Assembly (NCBI GenBank): GCA_964030785.1
Contig: OZ034975.1
Coordinates: 34,005,769-34,069,768 of the forward strand
Origin: Siderastrea siderea
Lineage: Eukaryota; Cnidaria; Anthozoa; Scleractinia; Rhizangiidae
Reading direction: 5' to 3'
Length of the DNA stretch: 64,000 nucleotides
Shown here: in pieces, positions 24,023-35,200 of the stretch
How the letters are laid out: each line of letters opens with the position of its first letter
Numbering within the stretch: position 1 is the stretch's first letter
Notes under the pieces: generated by a model
Databases searched by the model: none
What the model was told of the DNA's origin: nothing
The model's input: the letters and a program-made list of their open reading frames with translations, nothing else
Made by a program: the position numbers and the translations under genes

Positions 24023-24523
24023 TACCTGGTTGAAAAAACGTTGTCGGGAGAAGTCTACAAACCATAAACGATACGACCCAGTGGCTTGCTGGGAAAGATC
24101 TGAACTATGTACTGACTTGCATTTGGAAAGCCGTTCACTTGCATTGTTTGTCTCTTTTGATATCGTACTTTGTGCGTCCGTCACTCATGTACCCGACGGT
24201 GAACGAATGCTTGGTGGCAGGACTTAGTTCTACCGAATAGTTTTCCAGCAAAAATTGTTTCAACTCAGGTACAGTTGCAAACTTTGGCAAATTTGGCACT
24301 GTGTAGCGCTCAAATTGTCCCTTGTTGGCCAATTTGGTCACTTTCAGGTAGGCTTGCACGGTTTCCATTGCCACGTGCAACTCGCTGTGATCAACATCAG
24401 TCACAAGAGAACAGGCTTGAATTTTGAATATGCAAATAATAATGTACATCTACCCAAAAATCATTTGGGTCTCATCGTCAATGGTTTATGCTTTTCACCC
24501 GACAACGTTTCTTCAATTAGGTG
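24023..24523. mobile_element. Short non-autonomous relative of the two-gene transposon
   Basis: Inverted ends share the core AACGTTGTCGGG with the neighbouring element: left CCTGGTTGAAAAAACGTTGT, right the complement of CACCTAATTGAAGAAACGTT. TA borders both sides, and the left TA is shared with the end of the preceding transposon, so the two elements abut. Inside is only a fragment of the accessory gene on the minus strand. About 500 bp long, it looks like an internal-deletion derivative of a related, larger element. Confidence 0.7.
24156..24368 (-). pseudogene. Fragment of accessory PB1-like protein
   Basis: Starting METVQAYLKVTKLANKG, this aligns by eye with exon 1 of the accessory gene at 21209: both share RY-x-V-x3-P-x-FATV-x2-LKQ-x2-L-x-N and PAT-x3-F-x2-GY-x2-DG-x2-K. 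Homology stops after KYDI, and the rest of the domain and the C-terminus are missing. It lies on the opposite strand within a shorter element with related ends. Conservation of this protein type in two divergent elements suggests it is a regular part of the family and not a chance capture. Confidence 0.65.
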
Positions 24524-24525
24524 TA

Positions 24526-24745
24526 TATATAGAGAGGATATTATACGGCGGCGCAAAGATATAAATAAATTTTATTTTTGAGTGGTTCTTTTACCACGAA
24601 AAAATAAAATTCATATCTTCAAACCACCGTGTAATTTTCTTCTTACTATATAGACAAGAGTACTTTAGCACAATGTAACAGTGTAAACGCAAGAAGTGAC
24701 GTTATCGATATCTTACTAGTGAGGATACGGAAAATACGCTGCTCG
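24526..24745 (-). repeat. Dispersed repeat with AAGATATGAATTTTATT, copy A
   Basis: The complement matches the copy at 61408-61676: TATCCTCACTAGT, GATATCGATAACGTCACTTC, TTTACACTGTTA, then GAAGATATGAATTTTATTTT and its inverted counterpart, and a GGCG/CGCC-rich close before TATCCTCT. The inner part folds back on itself. A non-autonomous element is likely. Confidence 0.65.
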
Positions 24746-25640
24746 GTTCCCGGATGCAGTTTCGCATGAACTTTTTCAACTAAAACACTCTTGCCCATAT
24801 AAGTCCCCATAAAATTAATATCGTTTAGAGTGAGAAAAGAGGTCAGGGTGTTCGGGGAGTAAACTTTCATTCCCTGGAATTCCCTTCAAGAATCCGAACA
24901 GTTCAACTTGTGTTAGCTCACACATAGAAGGCACTGAAACAATCTGAGAAAAAGAAAGCGATTGCGTAAGTATTTTGTTTGAACTTCTGCAGCTATTAAC
25001 CAGCTGGCTAATAGCTGCATAACTTCCTATTCCTTTCGACAACGTCGTGTGTTTTGAGATAGTCTTTATGGTCACTCTCCCGATGTAACGCTGTAACGAC
25101 TCAGGGCTCAAAGTAGCAGCCGGCGCTTTGGCCACTCTTGCCGGCGATTTTTCACCCAAGAAATAGAAAAAAATGACATCCCATCCCTTGATCGGCAAAA
25201 TCAACGTCCCTGGAACGTCATAGTAAACATTTCATATCAGAAAGTAATGCAGCAATGAAACACACATACCAAAGGTGAAATGGATGACTTTTTAAAAGCT
25301 TTCTAACAACAACAACAATAAATGACAGAACGTTAAAAACTAATAGTCTCAATTCTTGTAAATCAAGTCTTCGTTTTAGACACTATCTCTATTTGCCGGA
25401 ACTCTTTTTGTTGCGGCCTGGTTTCATACGTGATCAACAACGCGACTTTTGAGGAAATAGGCCAGACACGGGGTTAGCAGCTAGTGCCGCAGTAATTCAG
25501 TTCCCTTTTAGGAACCGGGCAAATTTTTCATTCACGATTTATTTGTTACCAATGCGTCTTCGATCCTGTTCCACTTAGCACCTTGTCGCTTTTTTCGTGT
25601 GCTTTCGCCTTCTCGTCCAATTTAATTTGCTGGAAACCAA
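24746..25640. other. Unassigned, possible decayed coding DNA
   Basis: The minus-strand ORF at 24815-25204 includes a stretch after a good polypyrimidine-AG (near 24953) reading PSMCELTQVELFGFLKG. I do not recognise the product and cannot connect exons, so it is not called as a gene. Confidence 0.3.
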
Positions 25641-27115
25641 AGGAAATGTACCGTCGCGCTGAAAATCAGTGTCACTGTTGCGGCATTTATCGTTTTCAAA
25701 GGCCTGATCTAATTTGTGAAACGCCAGTAAGCGACCCTGTCAGTCCGCCGTCGACGAGATTTCCATGCTCAAGGGAAACATCGAGCAGTCAGAAACGTCG
25801 ATAGTAAACTTCAGGCCCACACAGAAAAGGGCACGTGCCCAAGAGACTTGTGCTATGTTGCAAAAGCAAACATCACTCCTGACGAGGTGTTCAAGACAGA
25901 AATACACTCCATAAAGAGAGAGGCCGAGCGAAAATTCATAGGCGCACTAACCAAGTTTCAGTATCGCCGCGTTGAAGGCAACAATGATAAGTTGCGAAAA
26001 GGAAATCTGATAAATGTAGAGAGACACTGATCGGGTTTAGCCTAACGCCACATGCTCAGTCAAACAGTAGTTAATGTTCCCGGGGGGAGGGGGTACTCCC
26101 TTATATAAGCTACATAGGTATGTGCCACCCTATAGGGTACGGCTTTTGAGGTGCTCAGTCCTTGAAAAGGGTATCCTTTTTGGTATTTTTAAATTTTGGT
26201 ATTGTGATCCTTAGATGTTCCTTAGATAGGGTCACTAAATTGCAGTATCCACCTTAACGTTCAAAGCGAAAAAGATATGGTCTGTTAAAACTTTATTTTA
26301 GTCTATATTTTAGCAGGGCCTGAATGAAAATTACTCTGTGTAGTTCTAGTTTACCCTGTCTAAATAAAGTGTTGTTCTCGTTGTTGTTGTTCTACTACAC
26401 GCCCGAATACACGTTATAAAGGTTAACAAAGCGATTTTAAAAGGACGTTTATACCTTGTGATGCTGCAAAATAGGGTGCCATTTCTTGGTTTTGGGCCTT
26501 TAAAAGGGTAGCAATTCTCGATTTTCTACCCTTAAATAGGGTCAGGGTTTGAGAACCTTGGCGGCACACACCTATCCTAAATTAACGGGAGTACCTCCTC
26601 CCCCGGGTTAATTTTCCACACTCTTCTATCACTTGAGTGGAAAAGATGCATCGATGACATATTCTCACTGTGGAATGTTGACAAAAAGGAGATAGTAGAG
26701 TTGATTGTCCTAGCAAACAGTCATCATCCTACCCAATTAAATTCACGGCTGAAAACTCAGACAAAGAAATAAACTTCCTGGATACCACTCTTTCAAATGC
26801 GAAAGATTTAACAAGCGAGCAATCCTTAATATCCGCACACATTTTAAGCCCACAGGAACTTTGCGGTACACTCACTTCTCTTCCTGCCACCCACCACTGG
26901 TTAGAAAAAGGTTTATCAAAGGCGAAGTCCTCCGTCTTCTTAGAACAAACTTCAGCGAAATCTTTTGTAGAGCATATCACCCAATTCAAAACACGCCTCC
27001 GTGCGAGAGACTACCCCAACAGTCTAGTAGAATCAAGATTAACGTCTGAAGTCAAATTCAGTGAAAGGAAGTCGGCACTTCAACAACAAAGAGAGACAAT
27101 ACAGACAAAATTCTA
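25641..27115 (+). pseudogene. Second Penelope-like retroelement remnant, split by a MITE
   Basis: The 5' part (about 25641-26030) contains CHCCGIY and, after frame changes, CYVAKANITPDEVFKTEIHS and ALTKFQYRRVE, resembling N-terminal regions that accompany coral reverse transcriptases. The 3' part (about 26625-27115) has the RT catalytic box WKRCIDDIFSLWNVDKKE, then EINFLDT, FIKGEVLRLLRTN and a basic tail. The parts are separated by a 529-bp MITE at 26079-26607. RT motifs upstream of the catalytic box are absent, so a large deletion besides the MITE is inferred. The frame is broken repeatedly. It is close in type to the remnant at 3189-4745 but on the other strand. The link between the two parts is inference. 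Confidence 0.6.
26079..26607. mobile_element. MITE with CCCGGGGGGAGGGGG-type ends
   Basis: The left end CCCGGGGGGAGGGGGTACTC and the right end GAGTACCTCCTCCCCCGGG are inverted repeats. Flanks TTAATGTT and TTAATTTT suggest an 8-bp duplication with one mismatch. There is no ORF. A diverged relative sits at 45619-45875 and shares TATAAGCTA, GGGTA-GGCTTTT and a GGC-(A/G)GCACAC close. It interrupts retroelement-like sequence. Confidence 0.7.
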
Positions 27116-29154
27116 ACGTTCCTAAGAACATCCTTATGAGCAAATGGCACTGAATCAAAAATCAACCATTGCTAAGAGAAATACACCAACACATTAGCAC
27201 GAGCATATGAGCCGCGTTTGGCCTATCAACACTTTATTCCATACTTGGGACAGGTGCTTGTTCATTCTTGTTAAGTTGACAGCCGGCTAAAAATCAGCGT
27301 TGAGAAAAAAAGCCGTCAAATTCAGGCTGAAAGCTCTGATTTTATTTTGAACCCTGTACGTTTTGAAATCTTCATTGCCTGTCACCTAGTATGTAAATGT
27401 CGTCAGAATTAAGAGGCCACTCTCATCGGTAGACAGCTGTACAGAGTCAAACGTTCGGATTTGCTCGTGAGAGGGTCCACGTTTGAACTCAAGCAAAGTC
27501 CTGCTCAGTTTGTGCCAAAAATGTCTGATTGAGAACAACCTTATTAAAGCAATTGTTAAAGCCAGGTGCCACTGATATGGTATCGAAATAAAATACCTTT
27601 CATTGCCGGTAATATGTCTTGTTCATAAGCAAATCCGCTTGTAAACACGCACATCTACCTTAAACAAACAAACAAACAAACAAAAAATTCCTCTAGAAAG
27701 ACCTCCCAGAAAAACCCGGTCTTCTGTTGGAAAAAAAGCAGGACAATGGGGCCACTGAAGACGTTTTATTCTGCTACATGAAATCTCGCCTCACAAACTA
27801 AGTGGTTCTCGCCCTTTCATTTGTTTGTTCGGTACAGCTGGAAAATAAACAATACAAACTCACAGAGCACGAAACCACTTGCAAAATACACAGAAACAGC
27901 GGTAATAATCGGTCCATCTTCAATGCCTATTTTCCAAAACATTACACAATCTGCACATGGTTGATTGATCACATGTCCTAATCTTGGGCGAAGGGACGGG
28001 CGCAGGCAACAAACTACCCTTAAGATCTACTTTTAAGTTTCATAGCGAGCTAAAGCGGTGGTCATGTTCCACTTGCGTTCGTACTGTTACGGTTTTGGTG
28101 CGAAAATCTGAAATGAATCGATTTATTGTGAAGTTTAATCACTCCAGAGTAGGGTATTCAAGGTCACGATGCTCTATAGGGGAGGTTATGGCAAAGGGCT
28201 TATGTTTTGACCGTGGCTTTCTTGGTGGTAGGGCTAGGTTATGCAATGAAGGTTCCTAGAAAGGGTTTGTTCGTTGATCAAAGATGACATGTTTTTAACG
28301 CAGTGTCTTGATGTCCGGCAGCCGAGCACGGATCTGTCGAGACTAAATGCCCAGCAAAATGTTTAAAGGATTTCGACGGAAAGGCTTCATCAAACGTTCT
28401 GGAAGTATTCACTATTGGTTTAGAATTGCCTAGGGATTCAGGAAATTAGTTTGGTTTTAATTTGTAATTAATGATTTTTCCCAGCTTGTGCATACTATAA
28501 AAAACGCTATGTTCGCAACACTTTAAAGTATTAGTAGTTTGATCCGCCAGTCAGAAACTCACAGAATTTGGACGGAGAGTCTCATGCAAACTTGCCAGGA
28601 TTCGAAGTTGTTTGGAATTAACAAGAAATTCAAGAAACCAATTTGGTTTTGTAGTTGACGAGTTTCTGAACTTGAGCATACTATAGAATCTCTTCCTTTG
28701 GAGCCTTTTCTGGATAAAATGGGAAAGCGAACTACACGTGTAACCATGAACTTATGTTGTTATGATTGTGTTATTGAAGGAATGCACCCAAATAATAGTT
28801 TAGCACGAGACAACCGGTTCGTAGCCACTTCCATTGCAATCTAAATGAACAATAATGTTGAGGAGAGTACCTGTGATTATGTTTAAACAGCATATGCCAC
28901 AAATGCTCTCTTCTTGCAACGATCTGAAAGGCCCTTTGCCTCTAAAGGGCTTGGGAAGTGTGATTGAACCGCAGAAGAATGCAACAACAAGTTTCAGGTT
29001 CATTATTCGGTCTTAAAAGTGAAATTATCAAGAATTTATTAGTGATCCGGAAACCCTATAAATGACATAGAACCAGGCGTGAAGCGTGTTTAAAACTGAC
29101 CCCTTATGTAAAAAATGCGGTTAGAAACATGTTTAGGAAAACGTGTTTTATAGA
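27116..29154. other. Non-coding, no gene recognised
   Basis: Includes ACAA repeats near 27663-27683. Short ORFs only. No signal-peptide exon for the receptor gene was identified here or nearer to 31.9 kb, although one may exist. Confidence 0.4.
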
Positions 29155-29330
29155 ATGAAATGATGTAAACTGCCGAAATACAAATGCATGTAGATGAGAC
29201 CATCGCAGTTGTAATCACAATTTAAGCAATTGCGAATTAAGCGGAAAAAAAACGACAACAACCCGTGGTCTCTGCGTTCACGCTGCTGTGCTCTATCAAC
29301 TGAGCTTTGAAGACCCATACATTGGGAGTA
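29155..29330 (-). mobile_element. tRNA-derived SINE
   Basis: On the minus strand a tRNA-like head reads AGCTCAGTTGATAGAGCA (A box) with CACGGGTTG as a weak B box. The 3' body includes GCAATTGCTTAAATTGTG and GATGGTCTCATC. This body is a common coral SINE type from memory. Two further pieces of the same body lie at about 29370-29475 (minus) and 29488-29545 (plus), making a small inverted cluster. Confidence 0.65.
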
Positions 29331-29369
29331 GGCCAATTTATTGACTTCATCTTAAACCGTGAAAGAATG

Positions 29370-29545
29370 AAGCATAGAATGAAAAGATGTGAACTGCAGA
29401 AATACAAAAGAAATGAATATGTGACCATCGTAGTTGTAATCGCAATTTAAGCAATTGTGACTTAAGGCCCGAAGTCTTTTTGTTTTCAGGCCTGATTCTC
29501 AATTGCTTAAATTGCGATTACATTTGCGATGGTCAAAGCATGTTT
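29370..29545. mobile_element. Head-to-head SINE 3' fragments
   Basis: GCAATTTAAGCAATTG near 29441 faces CAATTGCTTAAATTGCG near 29500, each followed by sequence matching the SINE at 29155-29330. Two truncated copies in opposite orientation meet near 29480. Confidence 0.5.
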
Positions 29546-29943
29546 TATTTTAAAATGATTGCTATAAACACGTTTCGCTGGTAGTGTGAACGCAGCTCTA
29601 GTGCCTCACAACGTGGAGGTGAACTCCAGCTTGCAAGGGCTCGACCTTGATAAACTGCAGGTTTTCTTGCTTGACAACGTTTATTGTATCCCCGACTTAG
29701 TAGTTTTCTTAGCAGCTCATTCAAACTCTTAACTTGAACTTTATTTTCCGTTTTTTCCAATCGGCCAATATGGCGACGACCAGGTCGTTTTTATTTTTTA
29801 CATGAGTAACTCGCCCGGCCTTCCGGTTTTCCATCGGCCAAACAAACTCCTGTCCTTAACTTCCACTTTTCGTCGAGTTGGCACTGTCCCTTGCATTTCC
29901 CCCCTTGGCGGGGGGGGGGGGGATCGGTGGGGAACGACAGCCG

Positions 29944-30075
29944 GATCTAATGCCCTTTGGGTTTCTTGACTTTTTTTGTTAAGTAACTGGGCCCGGACTC
30001 AGTTTTCGCTTGGCCAATCAAACTCATGCCTTTCTTTTCCGGTCTACCTCGTGAAGGTTTGTGTCATGAGTATAT
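29944..30075 (-). pseudogene. LINE endonuclease fragment (short copy)
   Basis: Nucleotide similarity to 31008-31150, including ATCTAATGCCC, AAGTAACTGG, GGTTTTCGCTT-like words and GTGAAGGTTTGTGT. On the minus strand the AAGGGCATTAGATC portion gives the same PKGIRS-type peptide as the larger copy. A small remnant with no intact frame. Confidence 0.45.
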
Positions 30076-30453
30076 AATACATATATTTTTTACCCTGGGG
30101 TGAGTTAACCAGCCCCTCCCTGGATAAAAATAAAAGCCCTCCCGTATAGAAATGTATAGAAATGCTACCTTCAAAAGTAGAATTTTTATACGCGTCCCAC
30201 ATTTGTACCGTAGTATCCAGGTTATGAGGAGATTTGAATTCTGGCCGAAGAACAAAAAATGATTTGTTTATGTCTCACTTCACCGTCGGTCCAAATGGAC
30301 GAATTCTTTACTCTATGCCTTATCGTAAAGCACGTTTACCCTCTCTGTTTAACCCTCAGTGTATTTCCCTTTTTGATCTACCATTAATACCCTTAATAGA
30401 TTTTGTTTTGCTTCTTTTCCTACTCCCTTCTTGGCTCTTTTCCCTGCCCTTCT

Positions 30454-30623
30454 CAGGGCCGTAGCCAGAAAAAAATTTTGACTGAGGCAATGTCCATGCG
30501 TGGTTAAAATTATGACTGAGGCAATGTCCATGGTTAAATTCTCTTCCTAGGTATTTAGGGTGTTAGACGAAAAAAATGACTGAGGCAAGTGCCTCCGTTT
30601 ACCTCATACTGGCTACGGCCCTG
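30454..30623. mobile_element. hAT-like MITE, TIR CAGGGCCGTAGCCAG
   Basis: Perfect 15-bp inverted ends CAGGGCCGTAGCCAG on the left and their complement on the right, with CTTCT on both outer sides. The 170-bp interior has internal repeats of GACTGAGGCAATGTCCATG. CAGGG-type ends suit hAT elements, though a clear 8-bp duplication was not seen. It lies beside a LINE fragment. Confidence 0.7.
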
Positions 30624-30659
30624 CTTCTCAGAAATCCAACAGGCTCTCTTCCTCTCGTT

Positions 30660-31150
30660 CATTCCTAAAATCTTACTACTCGTTTAAGTTAACTCTTCCA
30701 CTCGATCAATTTTGGCAAGACGTTGAAATCTGCTCCTCAATTTCAGTTGAAAGTCTTTTGCAATCTTCGGATCTTTAAGGTTTAATCTCCTATTTCATAT
30801 CCTTGCTGCTTTCCTCGTCTAGTACCCAACGTCCTTAGCTTCAGCTCGACTTTAGCCACCACCAGCTCATGGTCACCTGCAATATCTGCACTTCTGTTAG
30901 CTGTCACATCAGCTAATGATCTTTTGAAACATCTGGTGATTGTGATGTGGTCAATCTGATTTCTTGTAACTCCGCCGGGTGATGCCCATGTGATCTTGTG
31001 TATTAGCGCAGATCTAATGCCCGTTGGGGTTTTCTTGTCTTCTTTTTTCATAAGTAACTGGCCACGGACCTATGGTTTTCGCTTAGTCAAACAAAACTCT
31101 CGCCCTTCGTTTCCGGTTTACCTCGCGAAGGTTTGTGTTATGTGTGATGC
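30660..31150 (-). pseudogene. LINE (non-LTR) endonuclease C-terminal fragment
   Basis: The minus-strand ORF at 31051-30782 reads TWASPGGVTRNQIDHITITR followed by SLADVTANRSADIAGDHELV. This is the conserved end of an apurinic-type (EEP) endonuclease: N-QIDHI, then a final D-H where most relatives have S-D-H. Downstream in the same frame, after a stop, LKDPKIAKDFQLKLRSRFQ continues the usual LINE linker until about 30680. The reverse transcriptase is not present. A CR1/L2- or RTE-like origin is possible; I cannot decide. Confidence 0.75.
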
Positions 31151-31159
31151 TGATATCTA

Positions 31160-31464
31160 CACCTAATTGCAATAACGTTGTCATATAAAAATGAAAAAAA
31201 AAAGGGAAAGAAAATACCCAAATAGGAGTAAATTAGGTACGCTAACTACATTCAGGGAATTGCTCAAAAGGTTCTTTAGGTGGCCAATTTAACTTGTTTC
31301 AACTCACTTGACATCAAATTGAAGTATCACACCATCGTCCATAATTACTTTGAGAATTATAAAGAAATAAATAAATAACTTTCATGGCTAATTAATTCCT
31401 ATTTGGCTTTTTTCTTTATTCTTTTTTTTCCATTTTTGTATGACAACGTTACTGCAATTAGGTG
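31160..31464. mobile_element. Gene-less MITE of the AACGTTGTC Tc1/mariner family
   Basis: The ends are CACCTAATTGCAATAACGTT and the complement of CACCTAATTGCAGTAACGTT, bordered by TA on both sides. They match the ends of the 24023-24523 element and, in the AACGTTGTC core, those of the two-gene transposon at 21101. About 305 bp, AT-rich, no ORF. Confidence 0.75.
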
Positions 31465-31558
31465 TATATATATTTTTTTTACCCTGGGGTGGGTTAAACC
31501 CCCCTCCAGCTCCCGTTTACAAGACCAGTTCATCCCTTTACAAACTCGTGTAAGCCCA

Positions 31559-31799
31559 GGCCCCGGTTGTTCGAAAGCTGGTTAACGCTAACGTGGGATT
31601 AAAATTTAACCAAGGTCCCCGTTTCTTTTACTTCAAAATAGTTTACACAGGAAATTCCAAGTGACCGTTTGAAAGCAACCAAACTCAAAATGTAGACCAA
31701 AAAAGATTTACAGAAATCTGTATCGTTTGGCCGTAAAATGGAATTAAAAGTTGGCACTAATCCCGGGTTTACTTAACACTGCTTTGAACAGCTAGGCCC
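31559..31799. mobile_element. MITE, GGTTGTTCGAAAGC ends, copy 1
   Basis: The left end CCCCGGTTGTTCGAAAGCTG and the right end GCTTTGAACAGCTAGG are inverted. CCCAGG occurs on both sides. A second copy with the same left end lies at 44888-45073. No ORF. It ends about 110 bp before the first recognised receptor exon. Confidence 0.6.
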
Positions 31800-31908
31800 A
31801 GGGCTATAGCTGGCATTTGGCCATATCCGAAGGGGGCTGGTATAGCATAACACTGTTCAATGGAATATTTGCGATGACTTACCTTTTAGAACCTAATATT
31901 GTTTGCAG

Positions 31909-32295
31909 ATTGTGCGGTACAAATCACACCAAAGCATCAAGGGAAGACTGTGAAAGGATCAGTTGGTTCATCTGTGAACTTCACCTGGAGCTTTACTGGT
32001 AATGTTGGACAAGTTACCTGGGGACTCAAGCAGGCTGGTACAGATTTAATTGCTCCTAACAAAATACTGGTGAAAATTGCCAAAGATGGAACAACATCAT
32101 CATCATCAGCCCCAGCAGCATACACTGGACGTGTGGGTGGAAGTCGCAGTGGGGACTCATCTTCTGGCCAGGTCATCTTTATACTCAGTCAAATAAGAAT
32201 GAATGATGGGAATTTAGATTATGGCTGCAAGATAGAAGCATTGAATGACCCTCTTGACTTGGGTGATTTTGATTACTTGCACTTGGATGTTGAAG
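31909..32295 (+). CDS. Receptor exon: V-like Ig domain without B-strand Cys
   Basis: 387 bp, TTTGCAG acceptor and GTGAGT donor, phase 1-1. The product has SVGSSVNFTWSFTG, where the usual B-strand Cys is absent, then QVTWGLK with the core Trp and NDGNLDYGCKIEAL with the F-strand Cys. A threonine/serine run (TTSSSSAP) forms a loop. The next recognised exon is 18.3 kb away. It could belong to a separate gene, but the phase fits. Confidence 0.7.
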
Positions 32296-35200
32296 GTGAG
32301 TGCATCAGTGTACTCTTTATTATAATTAAATTGGCTGCATTGACTCCTGGTGCATTTCTAAAACCCATTTTTTAAATTCAGTAATTCTGTTGCAACATGA
32401 CTTAATTAGATACTATGCGAAGTAATGCAATTCACTCCGTAATTATTGCCCCCACAGGGATTTTGCCTAGAGACAAAATCCCGAGGAGGCATCCTTATAG
32501 CTCGCGCGTATATAAAGTAAAGGAAAGTAAAGTACTTACAGTTAAAATATGCAGTATATATATACCAGATCAAATCTCGATTTGCCAGAACAAGGCGCGC
32601 ACGGAATAAGTGGGTAATGATGACGTTTCATCACTAAACGCCCGAACGGAATAAATGGGTAATGATGACGTAGCATCAGTATATAAACCCGCAGAGCAGC
32701 TGTTTTGAAGGCGGGAGAGAAACTGAAGCTTTTAGTTCCGTTTGCCTCATTTTATTCCCGTAGGAAGCCAACGTAAATTTCGAGTAAATTCTCTGGCCAC
32801 GAGAAGGAAAAGTTCGAGTTTGGCCTTAGAAAATTTGGATCCAGAGACGTATGACTATTTGTCAGACACGCATCATACAGAAGTCATTGATTGGAAAAGA
32901 TTTGTCAGACACAAATCACTTTGGGGGACTTAAAAAGACTCGGTCCACAAACAAGCAAGCGTTGCTAAGCGAACGAGTGAATCTCAACACCAGTAAACCC
33001 TACAGACATCAATTATGTTTTTATAAACTCGGGAGAAACATTGCGTTACAAGATTGTATTACAACAACTGTAGCACTTCCCCTCAGATATAGCTCATGCT
33101 GGGAAACAGTGAATTTCTTGAGACATTTCTAGGTCGAATTTTTCAGTTTTTGTATACTTGCAAGTCGAGCCGCGACCTCATCAGTTATAACTTTTCAGGT
33201 TAATGCATTGCAAGATGTTTTGGGCGACTATGAAATTTCAGTACATTAACAAATATAGCTACTTTTGCGATTTTGCTTGATTGATTTCCAATTTAAATCA
33301 ATCGCCATGTTGTTACTTGTCTCTGTGAAAAATCTTGCATGTAATGTAAGATATGCGTCCGAGAAAGCGTATTTTGTATCAAAGTTACGTTCGTGGTACT
33401 TTGTTTTCACTGCGGATAGGGAAATTATTTTCATATCGCAGGAAGTTGCTCTCACGCATTTTAGTGCAATTTCCCCATGAACGTTCCACTGCAATGTTTT
33501 TTTCTAATAAAGAACTTAGATTATCAAAAGAAGAAAAGTTATATTTCAGCAATATAGTACGAACAAATCGTTTGCCACGAATTACTGTTTATATTTTAAG
33601 GCACGCGATTCGCGCAATTGGCTTCACCTTAACCCTATTCTGCCTGGGCTTTTTTTGAGTTTCTGAGCCTGGTGGGGGGGGGGTACAAAGTGCCCCCCTA
33701 TAGATCTCGAAAAGTATTAAAGCTCTTGCGATGAAACTTGGCACGTTTGTAGCACGTCATTAGCTTAACAGATTGGGCTTATGAGGTGTCAATTATGACG
33801 TCTCATGACGTCACAATAACGTCACAAACCCGCCATTTTGAATTTGAGGCTGCCATCTTGAATCCCAAAAACTGCAGTCATACAGCTGACAATGACGTCA
33901 CCAAAAATATATGATTTTGCTCTAAGAAACATACTTAGTCAAAAAAAGCACACAAAGGTAAAAAAGTATTTTCTTCTTACAAACGAAGGGGGGAAACCTG
34001 AAAAAAGACTGGAAAAAGACAGAAAATAGTCAAAATACACTTCTGAGTAGACGGTTGCTATGGAAACGTCAATCAGGAAAATTTTCTCTGATAAATTTTA
34101 GGAAAAGTCACGAGATTTGGTGTTTGTTCGTCTAGCCGTTCAAAAGTTATAATTCGTTAAAGTCAGCGTGGGCACAATGTGCCCTGCCCCCCCACCCCCC
34201 CCCCCCCCACCCAGGCAGAATAGGGTTAATTCTCTTGCTGCTTACCATCTTCTCATTTGTCCGTCATGAAATTGATAGGCACGACTAAAACAAAGAAGTG
34301 ACAGAAAAAATAGAGCTTTGCATTGGTGATCAACGCGTTTCAATTGGCGCGATTCCGTTATGCCAGTGAAATCTCTTAGCACTGGACTGAGTGTTAATCT
34401 AAACGTGGATTACTTCTGCAGAAACAATCTAAAACCTTAATTGTACTGCAGAAACACAAATGCCACACAATAGTGTTTCTAAGTAAGTCAAGAAAAAGGA
34501 AACCTTAAGAATCAATAAATGCGTTCACAAAAACTCTTAACAGCGGGGGCAACTGTAGTGTCAACTAATACTAGTCTTACAAGGCTTCACTGGTACAGTG
34601 CTTGGTGAAGGCCATGCAAAGGGATTGTGTTTTTTTTGGTGCATACACTGATGTGTAGATCTTGATACGTGTATTTTTTTTTTGATGAGCATGAATATCA
34701 ATTTCGCTGGAGAGTGATCTTTAAAAGGTAATTGGACTTTGAAAATATCAAGAATCTGAATAAAATGGTTATATAGTTAACTTATTTTCTAGAGGCTGGG
34801 TCACATCATAAAATGATGTGCTTTACCTGATTTGTTTAAAAGTGCCAATAAGTGTTTTTCGTAGTGAAGTTTTGGTCACCAGATTACCATTTACTCCCGT
34901 GTCGCCGATGCAGTGGGATGAAGTCTTCCATTCATTCCTAAATGATAATGATCGGGTGAAGCTAATCAGGGTTACACACCAAAAACCACAAACCTTTCGC
35001 CATCAAAATGCAAAAAAAAAATGTGGCCTTTCCACGCACCGCTTCTTATTTTTAACAGCTTAAATACTTAAATACTTGGGAAGGTCCGGCTTAAACGCGT
35101 GGAGAACAAAGGTACAGTGAAAGCAAAAGGGAAAAAAGGTTAAGTAACAGTAACGGGCTGAGCACAAAAAATTTAAAAAAAGGTTGTGCCGCTACACATT

